DNA of 12,380 bases from Candidatus Zixiibacteriota bacterium (GTDB lineage: Bacteria > Zixibacteria > MSB-5A5 > SM1-73), in NCBI GenBank assembly GCA_023127875.1, contig JAGMFA010000057.1, forward strand, positions 1-12,380, in the 5' to 3' direction. Below, piece by piece: positions 12,085 to 12,380 of this stretch (within the stretch, counting starts at the first letter, position 1; every line of letters starts with the position of its first letter). A model generated the notes under the pieces. That model was not told the origin of the DNA, did no database searches, and was given only the letters and a program-made list of their open reading frames with translations. Made by a program: the position numbers and the translations under genes.

Positions 12085-12369
12085 CTACGACCAGACTGTA
12101 TCCAGAACCAAAGCCGCTTCCTTGATCACCTTGGCATAAGCTATGGACTCAGATATGACCGCCTCCTCCAATTTCTGCTCGATCACCTTGTCATATTCCA
12201 CCATCAAGGGCTGGCTTATCACCTCCTCCACCGCAAAGCGATTGTCCAGTCCGATCACCAAATCGGTGTCCACATCATCGCATCTGATCAAGGTGGAACC
12301 TAAGGGTGATACCAACTCGCCAGTTCTCTGGAACCTGAACCCAGCCATAGGATCTTTGAACTCAGACAT
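12085..12369 (-). CDS. Small protein of unknown function, first gene of the phage-like series in view
   Basis: 94 residues, not recognised. The first half is mixed (F-K-D-P-M-A-G-F-R-F-Q-R-T-G-E-L-V-S-P-L, then T-L-I-R-C-D-D-V-D-T-D-L-V-I-G-L), and the second half is helical with acidic and basic residues alternating (E-Y-D-K-V-I-E-Q-K-L-E-E-A-V and A-Y-A-K-V-I-K-E-A). It has no signal peptide or membrane helix. The frame is complete from ATG 12369 to TAG. The window ends 11 bp upstream, so the ribosome site is only partly visible. Its place at the head of the fibre-like genes suggests a minor structural or assembly protein, from position only. Confidence 0.55.
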   Translation of the reverse strand: MSEFKDPMAGFRFQRTGELVSPLGSTLIRCDDVDTDLVIGLDNRFAVEEVISQPLMVEYDKVIEQKLEEAVISESIAYAKVIKEAALVLDTVWS

Positions 12370-12380
12370 GGTCAGGACTT

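Noticed and set aside
5301..12369. Diversity-generating retroelement acting on the fibre-like genes
   Set aside because: No reverse transcriptase and no template/variable repeat pair with adenine-specific changes was found; the duplicated gene head differs only at silent sites.

Overview
The window looks like chromosomal DNA from an uncultured bacterium. The end of a FeoB iron transporter and a small secreted protein with two type I dockerin repeats of the G-D-x-N-x-D...N-I-x-D-V-V-Y-L-x-N-Y-L-F kind are host-type genes. That dockerin style, the GT-C/TPR membrane protein and the very repeat-rich spacers suggest a candidate phylum of the FCB group (Zixibacteria-like). This placement is inferred from protein style only, with no marker gene present. 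No tRNA, rRNA, CRISPR array, integrase or transposase was seen.

Layout. 1-505 (+): C-terminal part of feoB. 683-1135 (-): secreted dockerin protein. 1136-1638: a spacer built of palindromic repeats. 1639-3789 (-): 716-residue polytopic membrane protein of GT-C-like build with five C-terminal TPRs. 3950-4519 (-): a truncated paralogue of that protein. 4520-5300: a gene-poor spacer with two structured elements, one of them a compact branched RNA-like fold on the minus strand ending in seven Ts. 5301-12369 (-): seven open genes on one strand that look phage- or phage-tail-derived. In transcription order these are a 94-aa unknown, a 474-aa tail-fibre-like protein with an Asp-box, a 277-aa connector-like protein with a duplicated beta module, a 123-aa unknown, a 218-aa exported beta protein, a 486-aa exported fibre-like protein with a carboxypeptidase-regulatory-like end, and a 117-aa LL-H-type holin-like protein. 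The last genes of this series (218 aa and 486 aa) overlap by ATGA. The others are separated by 90-800 bp of repeats, so they are not one tight operon.

How the parts may work together. Tail-fibre-like proteins plus a holin fit a prophage remnant or a domesticated phage-tail-like particle. No capsid, portal, terminase or sheath gene lies in the window, so the kind of particle cannot be decided. Two of the structural proteins carry Sec-type signal peptides, which is odd for phage proteins that assemble in the cytoplasm. The DNA coding those signal peptides resembles repeats that otherwise lie between genes.

The most interesting points are: (1) the branched RNA at 4861-4942, where the strand can be read from a G-U pair, a GNRA loop and the T-run; (2) an upstream copy of the first 22 codons of the 474-aa gene that differs only by synonymous changes until a stop codon; (3) signal peptides and a holin start that coincide with dispersed repeats; (4) at least five families of short-period repeats and several palindromic families filling nearly every spacer.
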